Positions 1-11,796 of a DNA stretch of 64,000 bases are shown piece by piece. The stretch lies in the NCBI GenBank assembly GCA_950097015.1, contig CATNEN010000002.1, positions 3,224,001 through 3,288,000 on the forward strand, written 5' to 3'. Numbering within the stretch: position 1 is the first letter of the stretch; every line of letters starts with the position of its first letter. The position numbers were made by a program, and so were the translations under genes. Source of the DNA: Macrostomum hystrix. Taxonomy: Eukaryota; Platyhelminthes; Macrostomidae. The notes beneath the pieces are model-generated. The model did not search any database, was not told the DNA's origin, and was given only the letters and a program-made list of their open reading frames with translations.

Positions 1-1
1 G

Positions 2-307
2 CGCATCGCTCGCCTGTGCATTGGGATCGTCGCCCTGCTGACCGGCTCGCCGCTGGGCCTGTTGCTAACCGGTTGCTGGGCGTCCGGCGCCGGCTCGCGC
101 AGCCTCGTCGGTATCTGGACCTGCGCCGAGTACGGAGCTCTGCAGGGCTTTGTTGAAGGCCAACTGCTCGGCAGCTGGACTTACTCGCTGAGCTGCCTGC
201 TGCTGCTGCCGTGCTGGCTGCTGATCTGGTGCCAGCTGTTCGCCAGGGCCTGGCCAAAGTCGCCCGTGTGCGCCGAAGCTGAGCCGCCCGCTGACAAATC
301 CGAGTGA
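2..307 (+). CDS. 3' end of an unidentified membrane protein gene (partial)
   Basis: An open frame enters from the left edge and stops with TGA at 305-307, giving about 101 residues. It contains two hydrophobic stretches, around residues 6-24 and 58-77 of the visible part, separated by a loop with several Cys and Gly residues. The last 20 residues are hydrophilic and acidic, as in a cytoplasmic tail. High GC and codon bias match the other exons of this window. I see no acceptor site before it, so it is probably the last exon or part of it. I do not recognise the family; a multi-pass (four-helix type) membrane protein is possible. Confidence 0.55.
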   Translation, partial: RIARLCIGIVALLTGSPLGLLLTGCWASGAGSRSLVGIWTCAEYGALQGFVEGQLLGSWTYSLSCLLLLPCWLLIWCQLFARAWPKSPVCAEAEPPADKSE

Positions 308-491
308 GCTCGACTTGGTTCTCCGCAATAGAACAATTCTTGTAGTTGTGTTCTCAGTTTTACCTTGTCACATTTCTCCTAGTAGCACTAATGAGCCATT
401 TTTGAGCTCATTGTGGGATAAATTAACCGATAGGATTTTGAGCAATCAATGCTCAATGGTATTTTAAACTCAGCATAGTATCAAAAATCCA

Positions 492-770
492 ATGGGATTG
501 TAGTCCAGTGGTTAGAGCCTCAGACTTACGACTGGAAGGTCGCGGGTTCGATTCGCATCGCCACAGAAAAAATTTGTGTCCTTTAGCAAGACACTTAACT
601 CTGCATTGATTCAGTTCACCCAGCTGTTAAATGGGTGCCAGCATCAGCTGGGGTAATTGAGGGTGGGTGTAGCGTCCACCCAGTCCATGGACTGAACAGC
701 CGTACGCAGCCTTCAATGCGCAATAGCTGCGGCTGTGCTGTCGGTTGCACCTTTGGCCCAACAATAGGAT
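492..770 (+). repeat. SINE family A, near full-length
   Basis: The head is tRNA-like, with a box A (TAGTCCAGTGGTTAG) and a box B (GGTTCGATTC) about 40 bases apart. The body contains the family marker CCAGTCCATGGACTGAACAG and ends near a GCACCTTTGGCCCAA tail. The same body recurs at 10050, 39275, 50642 and, as fragments, at 14264, 38325 and 47917. This is a SINE, not a functional tRNA gene: the acceptor stem does not close. Confidence 0.8.
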
Positions 771-1270
771 GTTGAGCTTATTTGCTGGTAGGATTTTCAT
801 TGACTTGCACTCGCAATCTATTCGTGAGTTATAAATTTTGCCTTCGTGTTATCTAAATCAGTTTATTATTTGTTTTGCTAACTTCTTCTATAATTCAATT
901 ACATTGCGGTTGTCTGTCACACTTCAATGTACTTTTCCTGCGCTGCTTCACATTCTGTTTCTTTAAATTGTGTTTTTCCGAGCCTGAAGAATGTCGTCAT
1001 TTCTACTTGCAGTAGTTTGCTTCGTTCCTTATCGTCTAACTTTAAAATGTTTCTTTTTCTACTGTTCAATCGGCCAAAACAGTCAGTTTGAAGTGCATGT
1101 CTAATTATAATAAAATCTGCGGAAATATGTACAATTGTTGTTCTTTTATCGATTCTCAGCTATCAGAAAAGTGAAATGTGGAATGTCGCGTAAGGAATTT
1201 TTTTTGAATAGTCGAGAAATTATTTGGCAACTTCTGTTTGAATTGAAAAAAGTCTCTCATACTAAATGAG
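771..1270. other. Gene-free AT-rich stretch
   Basis: No open frame with coding character, splice pattern or repeat is visible between the SINE and the minisatellite that follows. Confidence 0.5.
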
Positions 1271-2090
1271 AGATTTGAGTCCATCTCATGGTAAATTAAC
1301 ATAGATTTGAGTCCATCTCATGGTAAATTAACATAGATTTGAGTCCATCTCATGGTAAATTAACATAGATTTGAGTCCATCTCATGGTAAATGAATAGAG
1401 ATTTGAGTCCATCTCATGGTAAATTAACATAGATTTGAGTCCATCTCATGGTAAATGAATAGAGATTTGAGTCCATCTCATGGTAAATTAACAGAGATTT
1501 GAGTCCATCTCATGGTAAATTAACATAGATTTGAGTCCATCTCATGGTAAATGAATAGAGATTTGAGTCCATCTCATGGTAAATGAATAGAGATTTGAGT
1601 CCATCTCATGGTAAATTAACAGAGATTTGAGTCCATCTCATGGTTAATGAATAGAGATTTGAGTCCATCTAATGGTAAATTAACAGAGATTTGAGTCCAT
1701 CTCATGGTAAATGAATAGAGATTTGAGTCCATCTCATGGTAAATGAATAGAGATTTGAGTCCATCTCATGGTAAATGAATAGAGATTTGAGTCCATCTCA
1801 TGGTAAATGAACAGAGATTTGAGTCCATCTCATGGTAAATGAATAGAGATTTGAGTCCATCTCATGGTAAATGAATAGAGATTTGAGTCCATCTCATGGT
1901 AAATTAACAGAGATTTGAGTCCATCTCATGGTTAATGAATAGAGATTTGAGTCCATCTAATGGTAAATTAACAGAGATTTGAGTCCATCTCATGGTAAAT
2001 GAATAGAGATTTGAGTCCATCTCATGGTAAATGAATAGAGATTTGAGTCCATCTCATGGTAAATGAATAGAGATTTGAGTCTATCTCTCA
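1271..2090. repeat. 32-bp minisatellite, about 25 copies
   Basis: Each unit contains AGATTTGAGTCCATCTCATG followed by a variable AT-rich spacer of 12 bases that alternates mainly between GTAAATTAACAT and GTAAATGAATAG. The two spacer types are mixed along the array rather than sorted into blocks. There is no coding frame through it. Confidence 0.9.
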
Positions 2091-2659
2091 GTGCATATGC
2101 GAACAAATTAACAAGGATTTAAGTTGACTTTGAGTAGTTAAGGATATTAATGGTGCAAAAGTTAGCATTCAACTGGTTAAGAACAGTATAGCTCTTGTTT
2201 ACAAACACTTGAAGGCCATTATGAAAGTTTTTTGCTACTTTTGTTACTAATTCTGGCAGTTAGTGGTTGATTGGTTTAAGTAAAAACACTTGAACTGACA
2301 GCTGGGACAGCTGCATCCAATATGTCCAGTTGCCGACTGAAGTCCTACCCCAGCAGGCTAACCTCAGCCATTGTGTTAAGCGCTGTTGAACTCGGCCTCA
2401 ATGTGAAACGCTTAGGTAAAAAAGCTATTCAATAACCTTACAAGCAACTAACTCACCACCCAGCTTTCTCAACTGAATTGAAGACACAACAATGCGACAA
2501 TCATCGGGCCAAGCCGTGACTGCTAAACGCTGCAGAGGTCATTCTCACAGCAGCTAATTTTTCTGAACTTACGATATTGTTTACGTCTGCGGGGCTCACT
2601 GTGTTAAGCGCCAATTCGCGTTGAAATAACGATAACGGTGTGAGATACGCTAGCTCTCA

Positions 2660-2797
2660 TGAGAAACATCTGACCTTCGGCAAGAACCGTAGAATATCTC
2701 GACGTTCTGAAAAGCTAGTGACTTCGATTCTTGTTTCAGAAGATGCACAACAAAAAGTTGGCTAGCTGTGTTCTTGAGTTTCGTCTGCTTGCGTTGC
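2660..2797 (-). repeat. Dispersed repeat C, copy 1
   Basis: A stretch of about 135 bases recurs at 22524-22652 at roughly 85-90 percent identity by eye. Both copies are open on the minus strand and share the peptide QRKQTKLKNT followed by a region with HLLKQES, so the repeat may be a fragment of a coding mobile element. The surrounding gene-free DNA (2091-3211) shows nothing else I can name. Confidence 0.6.
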
Positions 2798-3211
2798 TCC
2801 GGTGGGGAGGGGAATTCCCCCTTTGTACAGTTCATGTACAAAATAGCATTGATTAACATTTGCGTGAATCTTTGTAGCATTATTTGTCTACGAAAAGTAC
2901 TAAACTGAAAATTATTTGTCAACGTGTAATTGGGGAGTCTGTCATAGGCTTTGAAAATATCCGAGCAATCGCGCATTAATTAAAAGTTGTAAAATCTCAC
3001 AAACCTGCGAGGTTGCATTAAGCTGCACCTCGCTCACTTATTTTTATCGTGTCGTAAAATTGGAGCTATTTTTAGCCTCAGGTTTTAAGCTACTCCCACC
3101 CAGTGGCTCTCCGGGCATATATGGGGCCCCAGCTTCATGCTGGAACGGTAATTCAGCAATTAAACAGAAAAATACTCGCAATAGATGCAAGTCTAGTCAG
3201 CCAGAGAAGCC

Positions 3212-4336
3212 ATGGCCTCTCAAACTGCAACAAATCAGGGACAGACTCTGCGCCAGCGTCAGGTCCTTCTAGAAGAGATTCCGCCTGAGCGGTGCCGGCC
3301 GCCGCGTCGCTCCGAGCTGCGCCTATATGCTCGCGCTGCCCTGGGAATCGACCCAGACCAGGAGCCAGAGCTCATGACCCTGGCCTTGGCCGGCCTGACT
3401 TCAACCCTGCCACCAGATTGGCAAGCGGTTAAGCTGTTGATGAATGCGGAGGCGGAGGACGGCAGCCGGACAGGCTGGGTGCACTATTACTACAACCGAG
3501 CCACCGGCGAGTCAACCTGGGAGCATCCGAACGATGCAAAATTTCGTCGACTGGCGACTCGCCAGAGGCGTCGCATTGCCGAGTCGAGGTCGGCCGGCCC
3601 AACGACGAACTCAAGCTCATCGTCGTCCAGTCGGGTTATTCAGTATTTGCGTCGCCGGCAGCGACTTCACAGCAACTCCGATCAAGCTGTCGATGTTTCT
3701 GAGGCCGTTGAGTTCGGTATCGGTAGCGACGCAGAAGAATTTTCGATTGAGAATAGTCAATCAAGACGCGTGTCACCTAACAGGTATAATTACTGATTGA
3801 TTGCTTGAAAGTTGTGACTTAAACCAGGCAAATTATACTCAAAATTACCAGGTGTGCATACCTATAAATTTCCAGGTGTTTGGCGAAATATACCGACACG
3901 CCAGAACATCGCCAGACAGTCAAGAGCCAGCCAAGCCCGAAGCGTCGAAACAGTTTGAGCACAGCATCGACCTCAGCGGCTGCGGACTCCGTGGACTCAG
4001 GAGTGATCAGGTGTGCCCTTGTTGAAATAAGCTGACTCAAAATTGAGCCTTTTAGAAATGACCAAGTGTTACTGTTTCTTGGAAAAATTACATTTCAGTG
4101 AACGTCTGGAGTCCAAGCTAGTGGAAGGACTCAATGACCCTGCAAGTGACAGCAGAGGGCGAAAACCTTCAAGCTGCCATCAGCAACTTCATCAGCACCA
4201 GCGGAAGACGCCTTGTCAAGCTATCCACCGAGCACTGGACTGGTCCAAGGTTGCCTGCGGGCGAGTCTCTGCGGGCTTGCCACCCAGTGGCTGTTGCGTC
4301 CTTAGCAACAGAGGAAGTCGAGCCGATCGCAAATGA
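3212..4336 (+). CDS. CEP164-like: CEP164-like WW-domain protein (short form)
   Basis: Three exons: 3212-3783, 3876-4010 and 4099-4336, with phase-2 introns of 92 and 88 bp and GT-AG borders; about 314 residues. The N-terminus matches CEP164, the centriole distal-appendage protein needed for ciliogenesis: an acidic helix (residues 30-60, with GIDPDQEPELM) comes before a WW domain (about residues 88-110, WVHYYYN ... STWEHP). In CEP164 this region binds TTBK2. The rest is Ser/Arg-rich and probably disordered. Family members are usually above 1,000 residues with long coiled coils, but here a stop and a polyA signal follow. The third exon is least certain: another frame over the same bases, ending at 4358, also looks protein-like but cannot be joined without a stop. 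Confidence 0.65.
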
Positions 4337-4439
4337 ATTAGAATTTATAACAGATTAAACATTTTCCTAGTTGTTTTATCAACCAAATGCGCCAATTCAT
4401 GTACAATTATTTATTTATTGTCAGTTATTATTTGCAACT

Positions 4440-4445
4440 AATAAA
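4440..4445 (+). terminator. Polyadenylation signal of the CEP164-like gene
   Basis: AATAAA lies about 100 bases after the stop at 4336 and is followed by GT-rich DNA, consistent with a 3' end here. Confidence 0.55.
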
Positions 4446-4579
4446 GTGTGAAATAGAGTCAACCACTGTACTTACAGTAGCTTGTTTGGACCGCAACAAA
4501 GGCACAATGAGTTTTAAATAAAGTCCGTTGACGATGCGAATTCGCTCTGCCGGAGGCTTTAGCCACTGCCACCTCGACT

Positions 4580-5140
4580 AAAATGTCGAAACAAAACTGG
4601 ACTATTGAGCGAGGAAAACTCCGGCACTGGAGCCCCGCCCAGGTCCGTCGACACCCCCGCCCCACGGGCCAGCGTCCCTCATCTCCACCTTCGATTCGTG
4701 TGCGCGTATCTGGAGTCAGGGCGACTCGGCAGTGGCGGACGGGGACGAATATCGAGTGCCTTCCCGCTCTTCTCGACTGGCCCCGTGTTCTGTCTTCCCA
4801 AATACTTGTTCTCCCCGCCTCACTTGTTCCGCCCTGGCCTCCACCCCTCCTGCCTGGCAACCCGTCTCTCCTCCAGCTACTCCCGATCCTGCGCCACTCC
4901 CCTCCCGCCTCCCGTCCTCTCTACCGCTGCATCCGCCAGCGGCGAGTTCTCGACACGGAGAGGAGGCGCATTGGGGATTAGGGATTAGAAGAAGACGAAG
5001 GGATGCAACCGGGAATGAGGAAATCGAAGTAAGCCTCCTGTCTGCCTGAGCTAGCTTAAAGTATTCAAGGATTCTTGGATTTTGATCAGGTAGGTGGGAC
5101 GAACAGCGTCGAAGAATCACCTGTCAATCAACCCTCGCCA
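4580..5140 (+). promoter_or_regulatory. GC/CpG-rich 5' region of the RBR ligase gene
   Basis: This stretch is markedly richer in GC and CpG than its surroundings and sits directly upstream of the first RNF217-like exon. It holds a strong splice donor (after 5028) and two possible acceptors (5089 and 5093), so it probably contains the first exon, either untranslated or coding. All three plus frames stay open over long parts, so the reading frame cannot be settled by eye. Confidence 0.4.
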
Positions 5141-5141
5141 G

Positions 5142-8100
5142 ATGCAGCGTCTGCAGTCAATACTTCGGCGACGCCTTCGTCGGCTACGCGGACCCGACCC
5201 GGCCTGCACCTGTGGTCACGTCAACATCGCCATGGAGGCCAGCGATATCTCCTCAGCGTCGGAAGACGACGACGAGGATGACGCCGAAACGGAGGACGAT
5301 GCCGATGCCGATGGCGGGGAAGTGGAATCCGACAGAGCCGAGCAGAGCGTGGAGCCAGCGGGAGAATCTGGAACGTCTAAAATCACATTCGAGGATGGCA
5401 CGGAGGAGCTGACTGATGTGTCCAAAAGCTTCTCCGTTGGCACCTGTTTGGGACCTCAACGGCTCTTGAATACGCTGTTCGGTAAAGCTCACGACTTGTG
5501 GCTGCTTATTTAGGTCGGCATCTCGTTTGTCCCGTGATATCCTTGATTGATCCTTGACTGACTCGGATGCCTCCAATGCCAAAAAAATTCAGGTGTTCAG
5601 GTGTTCAGGTGTTCTACGAGTATGATGTTTATTGACGGCTTTGTGATAGATAATAACAATATAATAATAATAATAATGTGCCATTATAATAATAATTCCA
5701 CGGTGGCCTCACAGTGGAATCGACCTGAGAGACATTGGTCGACGTTTGCGTTTGCGTTTGCGAGCGTTTGCGAGACGCAAACGCTTTAGACCGCTCTACC
5801 ACTCACTCTCCTCAGTCATGCTGTTACAAAGGCGAATGTTTATTTTACAGCTCTGTTTTGGCCTGAAAACGTCGTCAAAACAGCCCGACCTAAATAAGAG
5901 AACTATGAAACAATTTCTCTATGCCAGGTCGGTACAGAGCCACGGCCGTCGATTCCGACGCAGTAGCTGCGGCCACCGTGACAGCCGGAGTCGAAGCGGC
6001 TCGCAGCTTTACCGGCTGGTCGCGCCGGCTCTGCTGGGGCCATCTGCGCCGCCTGCGCCACCAGCGACAACGCCGATTCTTAGGCCTCGAGTCAGGCCTG
6101 CTGGCCGACCTTCTCTGCGTTGCTGCAGTTGCCGACACAGCTGGCCTGAGCAGCCGTCTCGCCGACGTCTCCTTAGCGGCGGAAGCCAGCACTGAGGCCT
6201 ACAATCTCGACGATGTTGACGACAGAAGAGCCGAGACCAGCTGCATATTTCACCTCTGTCTGCGGGTGGCCATCGGTGATGTCGCGGACTGCTGGCTCTC
6301 GGCCTGGTCAACGGCCCTCCTGGACGAGCTGACTGCTCGCCTGCCGCTGCCTGAAGGTCTCGGGCCACTGGCACTGGGACCCTGCGACCGGGTCTGCTTG
6401 GAGACGGGACGGCCGCTGGGCGCCACTCCCTGCTGCCGCCAGCGGGTGTGCCTCGCCTGCCTGGCTGCCCACGCCCGCTCCAGGCTGCTCGAGGGCCGGC
6501 CGCAGCCGCCACCGTGTCCCCTCTGCCCAGCCGAGGCCGTCTTCAGCGTTACCCAGCTGCGCTTCCTGCTGGCCAACTGCTGCAGCGGTTGCCATGGAGA
6601 CGCTGCCACTCCGCGTCAGCTGCTCGCTCTGCTCGACAGGCGTCTGGCTGACCAGGCGGTGGGGCAGGACAGCCGCACCTGCCCGCACTGCGGCCTGCTG
6701 ACTCAGCGGCCACCACCGTTGACCCCGTCGCAGGCATTGCAGCCGCCGCCACCGCCACCGCAGCAGCGGCAGAATTCGATAGAGGTTGAAATCGAGCCTC
6801 AACAACAGAACGCTGATGACAACGAGGACGAATCTGCGGCCACCACCACGTGCACAGTGGCCTGTCAGCGCTGTTTCCAGGTGATTCTCGGCTTTAAAGT
6901 ACATCTAGATGCTCATAACTTAAAAGTACATTATACGTCATTTTCCGCAGAAAAATATGCAAAATAAATAACCAACCTGAAATGAGGCGAGCTACATCTT
7001 GCGAGTTTAGAGTAGGCAACCCTGAGCTACCGAGACTTTGCGAACCATTTTCAGAACAGAGAAGTTGAAAATTATACTCACTTAGTTCTCCGATGGAAAG
7101 ATACTACGAGTCTCGTATAACCAACGTAGAGCTAAAGCAATAAATTTTGCTGATAAAAATTGAAAGTCATTGAGTCTTTGGTGCATGAGTTACAGGTTAA
7201 AAAAGTAGTATCAATCAATGATCGTCACTTGCGTTCTCAAACTCGTCAGGCCTGGTGCTTCGACTGTCACGCGCCGCTGCATCCGGACCGCAGCTGCCTC
7301 AACTTTCGTCGCAGTCAGGACCAACTGCTGGCGCAGTGGTGCAACGTCACCTACTCGGAGAATGGCCAGATCCTGCGCCGGGCGCAGCGCTGTCCCCGCT
7401 GCAGCGTCCTGATCGAAAAGGACTCCGGCTGCAACCACGTCGTGTGCGCCCGCTGCGGCTACGAGTTCTGCTACGCCTGCCGTGCGCCGCACCACGCCGG
7501 CGACTGCGTCCCACTCGACCTCGCCGAGGCCGCTGCTCAACGCTCCCGCAACGCGCGCCTCTGTCGCCAGTACCGCTTCTGGGAGGAGTTCAACCGCTCG
7601 GTGCCTCTGGCGCGGCCCTGCCCCGGGCCCTCGTGTCGCTACTACGTGGCTCTTCCGGAGTCTTCAGTAAGGCGCGCTCCCTACGACTGGGAGACCCGCT
7701 GCGACCTCTGTCAGATTGTGTTCTGCTACCTGTGCGGCACCCGGTCCCACCTGGGCCTGCACTGCCCCATTGTGAAGCGGCGTCTCGAGGAGATGACCAC
7801 CGAGATGGTGACGGATCCGGTGAGCGGACTGCAGCTGTCCCGGGCGCGACAATGTCCTCGCTGTCCGGCTTTGGTACCGCTGCCCCTGAGCCTAGACCTT
7901 CAACAGCAGGAGCAGCAGCAGCAGCAGCCGACACAGCGTCAGAATCAGCAGGACGAGTTCTGCAGCCGCTGTTTGGAGTGTTCGCACCTGTTCTGCTACC
8001 GCTGCGGCGAAAGCTGGTCACCGGACTTCAGCTGCTACCTGCTGTTGTCCCAGCAGCACGTGGAGTCGATATTCGGCGGGCACACGGACGCCCTGAGTGT

Positions 8101-8404
8101 GTTCGGCTGTCGCTACATTTACCAGCGGGACAGGGCTGCTGTCAGGCGCCTAATGCGGGGTTTGCGGCTGAGTGAGTGCTGAGTATAGAGTACTGAGCTC
8201 ATTGAAAAACATCTTATGTCCGAACTGTTAGCTCTAAACTGATTAACCCCTACATTTTCAGTCGGAATAATCATTTTCCTAATCATAGCCGTAGCCTTAC
8301 TGTCGCCATTCATTGCCGCATTCCTGTCCATCGCCGTGATCGTAGTCATCGTAGCCGGGCTATTTGTGCTGGCCTACAAAATCTTCCGCAGACTGGGAAG
8401 ATGA
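5142..8404 (+). CDS. RNF217-like: RNF217-like RBR E3 ubiquitin ligase with duplicated IBR-RING2
   Basis: Exons 5142-5481, 5928-6880, 7250-8171 and 8262-8404 join in frame to about 785 residues. Order: acidic N-terminus; RING1 near residue 266 (CDRVCLETG, with an unusual Cys-x3-Cys start); IBR split by an acidic and Pro/Gln insert (366-430); RING2 near 477 with the catalytic-cysteine motif SGCNHVVC; then a second IBR (near 553) and a second RING2-like module (633-700) where polyglutamine replaces the catalytic loop. The tail (SIFGGHTDALSVFGCRY, then a long hydrophobic segment, 740-780) is the RNF217 signature, which anchors the ligase in a membrane. RBR enzymes pass ubiquitin from E2 through the RING2 cysteine to substrate. 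The start is the first in-frame ATG; a coding exon at 4732-5028 with a good GTAAGC donor may precede it. Confidence 0.8.
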
Positions 8405-9089
8405 CGTCATCAGAGGGGAGCTGAGGATGTTGACCTGACGATTGGCGATAGCATTATACTCAACAGTGTACTCATTCCACGGAACCCTGAAAACACACAT
8501 TTTATACGTTATATTTCAATTTTTAATAGTACATCATTCACCTGAAATCATTCAATTAGTTTTTAAATCTAACAAAACTGTTGTTTACCTTTCAATGTTG
8601 GCGTGCACATTTCGCACAAATATGCGTTTCCATGACAACTCAGCAAGAATCACAAATGTTCACCCAATTAAAAATTGTTTATTTTTGTTAGTTCGAACAG
8701 TTAAATGTTTATATTGTCTTAAACAAAAGACCACGCATTAAAATATTTTGCAACCCAAATTCCGCTTGTGAGTCCCTAGTAAAGTACATTTGTACTTATA
8801 ATTCAGCAGCCTGTTGACGAGCCCACCTGCAGACTCACAGGTGGCGTTTCGCTAGCTGCTCACGCACTTGCACCTGACGTCGAAAAGATGAACAGGTTTT
8901 TGAGCAGTTGAGACTGAAATTGTTCAAACGACTGGCAGCTGAGCACTCAACCAGCAGATGCCCTTTGAATTGGAAAGGAAATGCTGTGTCTCTCGCCTTG
9001 AGCAACAGCCTGCATGCTGCTGGGGGGAAATCTTACATTGATTTTTTAAATAAGAACAAGAACCTCTTGACTATTTCTTGAGAATGATA
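8405..9089. other. 3' UTR and gene-free stretch
   Basis: The first part is AT-rich and probably the 3' untranslated region of the RBR ligase (ATTAAAATA near 8738). I see no gene in the rest. Confidence 0.4.
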
Positions 9090-9362
<273 letters not shown>

Positions 9363-10049
9363 TCCACGAATAAATGGTGTCTAGACAGTGATAATCAAAT
9401 TTAAATCAGATATCGCTAATCTACTGAGTTTTAAACTTTATAACTCGGAATTCGAAATGAAATCACGAAATACACTAAAGAGGACTTGGCTACATTTCGT
9501 CAAAACCTTTGTCTGTCTGTAGTCATCCTTTATCTTTGAGTCTTTAGATCTGCTCATAATCATAATCCTTAATCCTCTCAAGTGAACAAGTCAAAGCAAA
9601 GGATTAGAAAGATAATCCTGGGTAGCTATTGACGGTTGCGGGCAATACTTTTTAGTCAAATCCCAGGAAGGTGTTTTTGTGCCTTTTACCCCGTGTCCAA
9701 ATGGACTTTTATGACAACCTCACACGTAACCTACCTGCTATTATGTTCCCATTTCCATCTGTGAATCCAATTTCCACACGGTGACCTTAATCGATTCAAT
9801 GTCCCAATTTATTCATAGTTCTATTTCACAGCTCGTAGATCATCTGACTGAGCAACTATTTAGTTTCTAAATAAATTTACACACTGCCCGCTCATATAAC
9901 TATCGTGAAGTAGGCAGTGGGTATTTGCAATACCCTGCGGGAAATATAATGTTCTTTCTATGGTTAAAAGCGTACATTTTAACGATACTGCAATAGCTTG
10001 TAATTATAAAGTTAATAATTGAGTACTAATTGAGTAATTATAATTGAGT

Positions 10050-10245
10050 ACACCTGCCACAAATTGGGTCAGATGTGCAGCCGACAGCACAGCCGCGGCG
10101 CTTCTGAAGGCTGCTGTTCAGTCCATGGACTGGGGGGGACGCCACACTATACCCTTAATTACCCCAGCAAGTGCCTTGCTAAAGGACCCGAACCCCCGAC
10201 CTTCAAGTCGTGAGTCAGACGCTCAGACCACTAGGCTAACCTCCC
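10050..10245 (-). repeat. SINE family A, 5'-complete copy shortened in the body
   Basis: Minus-strand copy: the tRNA-like head is near 10195-10245 and the CAGTCCATGGACTG body marker near 10120. Part of the middle is missing compared with the copy at 50642. Confidence 0.75.
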
Positions 10246-10656
10246 CAAAGCTGCAAAAAAAAATCATGCATCCTGGAGTTATACAAGATTCTCGCAAAAC
10301 TACTCACAGAATTGCATAATAGAATGCGCTGGCATGTACAGATGAAGTGGCATTGTTGGCCATTAGCTGAAGGAGAGTTGTAGAAGCAATTAAATGGGCG
10401 GAACCCTTATCTCGACCACGCCCCTTGCGTTCAGCAGTCTCGCTAAGTCGATGCATTACCACGTTTTATTGTCCAATTTTAATTATTAAAATGCCTTAAA
10501 TGGACGAGTTAGTTTAAATGTGCAAGCAAAAAATTAGGCTGAATGTCTAGCCTAACGGATCTGTGAGTAGTCAGAAATGCAGGATTTGCAAAATCAAATG
10601 CAACTTGGCACCTGCCCACTGAGGTGTTGATTTCAACTGTGGCATGGCTGTGGTAC

Positions 10657-10664
10657 TATAAATA
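10657..10664 (+). promoter_or_regulatory. TATA box of the small secreted-peptide gene
   Basis: TATAAATA lies 95 bases before the ATG at 10759, a fitting distance for a core promoter with a short 5' leader. Confidence 0.55.
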
Positions 10665-10758
10665 CATGCTCACACAAATTAAATATTTTGCTGACTCTAA
10701 GCATAAGTTTCTATATAGACTTTCAGTTATTTTGTAATAACCATTATTAGAGAGAGAA

Positions 10759-11393
10759 ATGATTAGCAAGAGATCAGAGGCCTCGCTGATGCTGCCGCTG
10801 TGTCTGACGTTGGCAGCCTTCTGTCTTCTTCTCCTAGCAACCGGGGCAGCAGAGGCCTTGCCAAGATCGGTGAGTTTTAAACAAAAAATAATTTTTACCT
10901 GCTTTATTCAATCCTTGCACTGGCGAGGCTTAAGCTCGTCCACCTCATTCTACAGCCTGATGAACTGAAGCAACGGGGAACTAATTTTATTTACTTCAGG
11001 ACACATTTTTCCAAATACTGGGACTCGAACCCCCGACCTCTGAAAATCAAACCACAAGGCTAATTATGTCAACTTATGGAGATCCAGGGATCTCAAATTT
11101 AGGCTTTAGAATCGACTGAAACCAGTAAGTTTGCCGGGGTGCCAAGGGTTCCATGGGTTCGAGAGCCTGAAGTTGACACCTTGGATCTATATATTCGCAC
11201 TGATTTAGAATTTCATTTCTGTTTCTAGTTTCGTGTGTCACTGCCAAACACTCAAACAAACCCCTAGGCGCAGGAGACCCAGCAACAGCCTGACATGAAG
11301 TGGCCAGATTCCATGAGACTGAGCTCGTCAGACCTGTCCAAGTACAACTGGCTGCTGAACAAGTACGGGCCCTATGTGCAGTACCGGAAATGA
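10759..11393 (+). CDS. Small secreted peptide precursor (possibly NPY/NPF-fold)
   Basis: Exons 10759-10869 and 11274-11393 join at phase 0 (donor TCG/GTGAGT, acceptor CAG) to a 76-residue precursor. Residues 10-33 form a strong signal peptide (LPLCLTLAAFCLLLLATG, cleavage near AEA or ALP). The remaining roughly 40 residues end in SKYNWLLNKYGPYVQYRK. The spacing Leu-x2-Tyr-x3-Leu-Asn-x-Tyr matches the helix of neuropeptide F/Y hormones, and mature length and gene size fit. The diagnostic C-terminal RxRF-Gly amidation site is absent, as is a dibasic processing site, so the assignment is tentative. A TATA box lies upstream and AATAAA follows at 11583. The intron holds a tRNA-like SINE head. Confidence 0.5.
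10998..11050 (-). repeat. tRNA-derived SINE head fragment
   Basis: On the minus strand a box B (GGTTCGAGTCC) and a degenerate box A are visible within the intron of the peptide gene. No SINE body follows. Confidence 0.45.
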
Positions 11394-11582
11394 CTGCTCT
11401 GATGCCGCGAATGAGCCTGACGATAACAATGTTCTAATTCAAAACGTCTTCTGTCTTCAAGACTGTGTTTCGAATGACGTAAAATTTGTCTAAATAGTTC
11501 GTGTTGGTGAAGATTTCTTTGCGTGTAAGCATTAAAATGACGGACCTGCTTTAGTTCCTAAGGCGGTGAATAATAGAGGCTT

Positions 11583-11588
11583 AATAAA
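11583..11588 (+). terminator. Polyadenylation signal of the small peptide gene
   Basis: AATAAA 190 bases after the stop codon of the preceding gene. Confidence 0.45.
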
Positions 11589-11796
11589 AGATAATGCGAT
11601 ATGTGGTACGAATACTAACAGCCTATCATGAGCAGTCTCAGTTGTCTTGTCCTAGTTCCTCTTTGAAACTTCCTAATAGGCACACGTAATTTCTTACTAT
11701 AACAAAATAAATCTAAGATACGTTTTACCCTTTACCTGGTGTTTTCGGTGGCTGTTGCTGCAGTTTTTAAGAATATACTTGAAGTATAACACAGAT

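Noticed and set aside
492-560. Functional tRNA gene
   Set aside because: Boxes A and B are present, but the acceptor stem does not pair, the sequence continues into a SINE body, and copies recur across the window.
4605-4988. Pro/Ser-rich 127-codon frame as an independent gene
   Set aside because: All three plus frames are open in this GC-rich 5' region; none has a domain. It is more likely the leader of the RBR ligase gene.
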